From an uncultured Winogradskyella sp. (GTDB lineage: Bacteria > Bacteroidota > Bacteroidia > Flavobacteriales > Flavobacteriaceae), in the NCBI RefSeq assembly GCF_947501905.1, contig NZ_CANMXL010000005.1, positions 62,001 to 126,000 on the forward strand: 64,000 bases of DNA, read 5' to 3'. Below are positions 61,901-64,000 of this stretch, piece by piece. The translations under genes were made by a program, and so were the position numbers. Each line of letters opens with the position of its first letter. The stretch's first letter is position 1. The notes below the pieces were generated by a model that was not told the DNA's origin, did no database searches, and saw only the letters and a list, made by a program, of their open reading frames with translations.

Positions 61901-62694
61901 ACATCTACGTCAATAACACCTCCCGTTTTTCTTACTACATTCTTTAAAGTTCCTAAGACAGGAAGTGGTTTCATATGGCTTTTAAAAGAATATTGACCGC
62001 CATGAGAACCATTATTAAACATTGGATGATGCAAGGCTATTAATGTTGTTTTTCCTCTAGCTTTTTTTATTTCACTTCCTAATTCTAGTAAAAAGTCTGC
62101 TCGGGTTTTAATTTCACAATCGTCATTCATAGTTGGGTATTTATCCCAATTGGTTATATACCAATGCGAATCAATGAGGATTAAAACAACATCATCAGAA
62201 ATCTTAACTCTTTCTATCGGACAACCATTCTCTGGTAAAAATGTATTTTTGCCTAAGGCATCTTCAATAAATTTCTCTTGCTTTTTAAGACCTTTTAATC
62301 CACTATACCAATCATGATTTCCTGGTATAAAAACTGTACTACCTTTAAAATTTTTAGCAGCATCTATCTGTACTTGAAGTCTATGTTTTACTGGTATTTC
62401 TTTGTCTTTATCCTTTGTATTAAATCCATTTGGATAAATATTATCTCCAAGAAAAATTACAGTGCTATTAGAACTGGCTTGACTTAATGCTTCTTCAAAA
62501 TCTTGGATAGCTACATCTGTTTCTCCAAGTTTAGAATTACCTGCATCACCAAGTAAATAAAATGAATGTAATAACTCTTTATCTGTAGGGTATTGAACTA
62601 TTTTTGACTCATTTACTTGCATTTGCATAGTTGCACAACTACTTAAGAAAATAGTCAATAGAGGAATAAGACTAAACTTATAATTTCTCTTCAT
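58999..62694 (-). CDS. Giant lipoprotein: metallophosphoesterase + kinase-like segment + outer-membrane barrel
   Basis: A 1231-residue protein with a lipobox (FLSSC, Cys20). Residues 40-350 are a calcineurin-like phosphoesterase with all metal motifs: GDAGN (49-53), GDN (83-85), GNHDW (125-129), HHPMF and GHEHS (292-296). Residues about 430-640 show a kinase-like order: a Gly-rich loop GGGNQSKS (435), YVMRALKK with a possible ATP lysine (459/460), IGDWDRHQDQW (596) like a catalytic loop, and MPRDRDQAF (622) like a metal-binding loop. From about 880 the chain becomes an outer-membrane barrel of BamA/surface-antigen style ending LAFRLGFGF. The substrate is unknown. Confidence 0.88.
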   Translation of the reverse strand: MKRNYKFSLIPLLTIFLSSCATMQMQVNESKIVQYPTDKELLHSFYLLGDAGNSKLGETDVAIQDFEEALSQASSNSTVIFLGDNIYPNGFNTKDKDKEIPVKHRLQVQIDAAKNFKGSTVFIPGNHDWYSGLKGLKKQEKFIEDALGKNTFLPENGCPIERVKISDDVVLILIDSHWYITNWDKYPTMNDDCEIKTRADFLLELGSEIKKARGKTTLIALHHPMFNNGSHGGQYSFKSHMKPLPVLGTLKNVVRKTGGVIDVDVQNKMYNELQKRVVSLARQNDKAIFVSGHEHSLQYLVNNGLPQIISGSGSKASAARLIGNGQFAYGANGYARLDVFKDGSSFVRFYEAGKDEVVFQTEVLTPNQEPNLKDYPDSFPKEKVASIYTNEEVDKSGFHKFLWGDRYRKQFGTEVKAPIVSLDTLFGGVVPVRKGGGNQSKSLRLEDKLGRQYVMRALKKQASQYLQAILFKDQYIGDKLDDSFASDLLLDVFTGAHPYAPFVVGDLADAIGVYHTNPVLYYIPKQKTLGNFNSDFGDELYMIEEHTSEGHDDKASFGYSNTLLSTADMMKKIHEDEDIVIDEAAYIKARLFDMLIGDWDRHQDQWRWIEFKENGKKIYRPMPRDRDQAFSKMSDGFLLTAAVKLVPTAGLLRKYNEDLVDVRGVNVEPYPLDMELIQDSGKDVWDEQVSLIQNNMTDAIIEKAFLNMPEEVRDGDVDEIKRLLKARRGNLQKISDRYFDVVAKFSVIKGTNKDDWFDIERMPNGKTKVTAYRIKDGEKADVFHERTFSRNQTKEIWIYALDDDDVFNVFGEGDRLIKIRLIGGQNNDTYDIKNGKKLKYYDYKSKKNTIVTNKGSKKLTDDYETNVYNYKKLKNNTIQTVPSIGFNPDDGFKIGFSSTLTNYAFERNPFSSRHTITAGYFFATSGFDIAYTGEFANVIGSANLKIDSRFTSPNFARNFFGFGNSTPNLEPDNDNIELDFNRVKIRTFRVSPALVWKSQYGSEFEIGATYESNEVDRTSGRYLETITTPTDAVFDKQDFYGAHAKYVYDVKDNSAFPTLAMLFGLEAGFKNNVSTSKGFGYIIPELGFDYKITNKGSVVLATKLRSQINLGDDFEFYQAATLGDSEGLRGFRRERFAGKQSFVQSTDLRFNLRRKGANFLPFNVGFYGGFDYGRVWIDDSRVLNPIFNESGWNTSVGGGIFVSAYSMFTANVSAFSSDDGLRLAFRLGFGF

Positions 62695-62713
62695 GGTAGA
62701 AATATTGGTTAGA

Positions 62714-62736
62714 TTAATTATCTCGAAGATAATTAA
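62714..62736 (-). terminator. Palindrome after egtD, possible weak terminator
   Basis: TTAATTATCT (62714-62723), loop CGA, AGATAATTAA (62727-62736): 10-bp arms but AT-rich and without a clear U tract. Confidence 0.45.
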
Positions 62737-62744
62737 AAATAGGA

Positions 62745-63683
62745 TTACTTCTCCCAGAGACTATCTGTGAAGAAATGTTTACAGTCTAAGAAATTATGGT
62801 TAAGTTTAAATTTAGCTTCTTCAGCCAATAACTTAATATCTTGCAAACTATATTTTTTTGAAAGCTCTGTCCATATCAATTCATGGTAACCAAAATCTAC
62901 AACTACATTAAGTTTTTTGATATTAACTTTCTGTTCTCTTAGACTAACAATATAACTTTTCACCTCTCCGTTATCTGGATTATAATGACAGTAAAAATCA
63001 AAATCATCCACTTTGAAATCTGCGTCTAATTCTCGATTAATACGAAGTAACAAATTGAGATTGAAACGTTTGGTTATGCCGTGTTTGTCATAATAAGCAT
63101 TATGTATGGTTACAGGATTTTTCTTTAAATCCATACCAATAAGAAGCTTATCTCCATCTTTCATATTGTCATTAAATAATTTCAAGAGCTCTATAGCTTT
63201 GTCTTTTTGGTAATTACCAATGTTAGAACCTAAAAACAATAATAAGCTAGGATAAACACTTTCTCTATTGACCTTTAGAATTTCAAAATAATCACCAACT
63301 TGTGGCTTAATATTTAAATCTAGAAGACGCTCTTTAAGTCGCTTAGTTAAAATATCCATAGCTTCTTGCGAAATATCTATAGGTACATATTTAAAATCTA
63401 TCTTATTATTAACTAAATTTTCTAATAGTTTGAATGTCTTAAAACCATCTCCTGCACCTAACTCTATAATATTAAATGGTTGAGAAAATTTTAGAGCTTC
63501 TATTATTTGTTTGGATTGCATTGAGAGAATCTCAAACTCAGCATCAGTGAGATAATACTCCGGCATATTCATTATCTCTTGAAATATGCGGCTTCCGTTA
63601 TCGTCGTAAAAATATTTTGAAGATAAGTGCTTGTTTTCTGCCGTTAAACCAGCTAGCACATCTTTAGCAAATGTATCTGTCAT
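62745..63683 (-). CDS. egtD: L-histidine N-alpha-methyltransferase EgtD
   Basis: A 312-residue SAM-dependent methyltransferase that trimethylates histidine to hercynine, the first step toward ergothioneine. Recognised by SSKYFYDDNGSRIFQEIMNMPEYYLTDAEFEIL, the SAM-binding IIELGAGDGFKTFKLLE, LLFLGSNIGNY, DKLLIGMDLKKN and the C-terminal ELIWTELSKKYSLQDIKLLAEEAKF. It begins one base after the stop of the egtB-like gene, so the pair forms an operon. Confidence 0.95.
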   Translation of the reverse strand: MTDTFAKDVLAGLTAENKHLSSKYFYDDNGSRIFQEIMNMPEYYLTDAEFEILSMQSKQIIEALKFSQPFNIIELGAGDGFKTFKLLENLVNNKIDFKYVPIDISQEAMDILTKRLKERLLDLNIKPQVGDYFEILKVNRESVYPSLLLFLGSNIGNYQKDKAIELLKLFNDNMKDGDKLLIGMDLKKNPVTIHNAYYDKHGITKRFNLNLLLRINRELDADFKVDDFDFYCHYNPDNGEVKSYIVSLREQKVNIKKLNVVVDFGYHELIWTELSKKYSLQDIKLLAEEAKFKLNHNFLDCKHFFTDSLWEK

Positions 63684-63684
63684 C

Positions 63685-64000
63685 TTATTTAGCTAGTCGT
63701 ATTCCAGAAAAATGCCATCTGGTGTCAGGAGTAAAAAAGTTTCTGTAAGTTGGTCTACAATGATTTTTTGGTGTTGCTAATGATGCGCCTCTCATTACCA
63801 TAGTATTTATCATAAATTTGCCATTATATTCACCAATAGCACCTTCGGCTTTTTGATAGTTAGGGTAAGGTAAATATGCACTATTGGTCCATTCCCAAAG
63901 CTGACCGTAGTTTAATTTTTTTGAAGCAACTTCCCACTCGAATTCTGTTGGCAAACGCATGCCTCTCCATTCTGCAAAAGCCCAAGCTTCATAAAAGCTC
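63685..64000 (-). CDS. egtB: EgtB-like sulfatase-modifying-factor domain protein, C-terminal part (gene runs off the window end)
   Basis: Only the last 105 residues or so are in the window. They form the end of a formylglycine-generating-enzyme-like domain: [77 protein letters not shown]. Because the next gene is egtD, this is most likely EgtB (or the related OvoA), the iron enzyme that joins cysteine or gamma-glutamylcysteine to a histidine derivative. The N-terminal DinB-like iron-binding half is outside the window, so the exact enzyme is not certain. Confidence 0.85.
   Translation of the reverse strand, partial: SFYEAWAFAEWRGMRLPTEFEWEVASKKLNYGQLWEWTNSAYLPYPNYQKAEGAIGEYNGKFMINTMVMRGASLATPKNHCRPTYRNFFTPDTRWHFSGIRLAK

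Noticed and set aside
1..64000. tRNA, rRNA, CRISPR array, prophage or insertion sequence
   Set aside because: I looked for repeated spacers, transposase motifs, tRNA-like cloverleaf ends and integrase genes and saw none. A covariance-model scan would be the decisive test for small RNAs.

Overview
The window is a continuous, gene-dense piece of a chromosome from a marine-type flavobacterium (phylum Bacteroidota, family Flavobacteriaceae or a close relative). This rests on low GC, short gaps, GldA, GLPGLI-family proteins, DUF3857 transglutaminase-like proteins, a mevalonate pathway, exact matches to the Bacteroidota -7 promoter element TAnnTTTG just upstream of many genes, and secretory signals ending in AQ or in a lipobox. 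I saw no prophage, insertion sequence, CRISPR array, tRNA or rRNA gene. The window starts inside dnaG and ends inside an egtB-like gene.

Layout: 1-3.4 kb holds dnaG (partial, - strand), a GNAT acetyltransferase and an AraC-type regulator followed by three VOC-fold proteins. 3.5-6.0 kb is an ECF sigma factor, a one-helix membrane protein (probable anti-sigma) and an outer-membrane barrel. 6.1-16.4 kb is a long run of - strand housekeeping genes (rsgA, dtd, two DUF3857 proteins, a MazG-like hydrolase, aroA, queA, rlmN, polyprenyl synthase). 17.0-21.2 kb is an aromatic amino acid operon (pheA, aminotransferase, tyrA, DAHP synthase/chorismate mutase). It is preceded by a previously unlabelled 21-residue leader peptide rich in Phe, Tyr and Trp and by an intrinsic terminator with a competing antiterminator: a textbook attenuator. 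21.2-24.2 kb has gldA, a DUF2807 lipoprotein, a PagL-like lipid A deacylase and a 32-residue membrane peptide.

24.2-32.9 kb is the methionine/SAM region. A - strand operon (PLP transsulfuration enzyme, homoserine dehydrogenase, a methionine synthase split in two, metF) starts from a SAM-I riboswitch. The divergent metK has a SAM-II-type riboswitch, so two unrelated SAM-binding RNA classes sit back to back in one 0.5 kb intergenic region. 33-43 kb has an M28 peptidase, a TonB-receptor-like protein, three tandem GLPGLI proteins and a small secreted protein, divergent from a two-component system. GTTAA-type direct repeats at 10-11 bp spacing lie in the promoter regions.

43-47.9 kb holds a deoxynucleoside kinase, a Rieske-glutamate synthase fusion with an unknown partner, and an App1-like phosphatase. 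47.9-56 kb has membrane and soluble pyrophosphatases, an RsuA-type pseudouridine synthase lacking its catalytic Asp, and a mevalonate/UbiA/nitrilase operon. 56-64 kb has small uncharacterised proteins, a flavoprotein, a 1231-residue lipoprotein that joins a metallophosphoesterase, a kinase-like segment and an outer-membrane barrel, and finally egtD and egtB for ergothioneine-type thiol synthesis.

Family and function calls come from reading motifs by eye. No database search was run.
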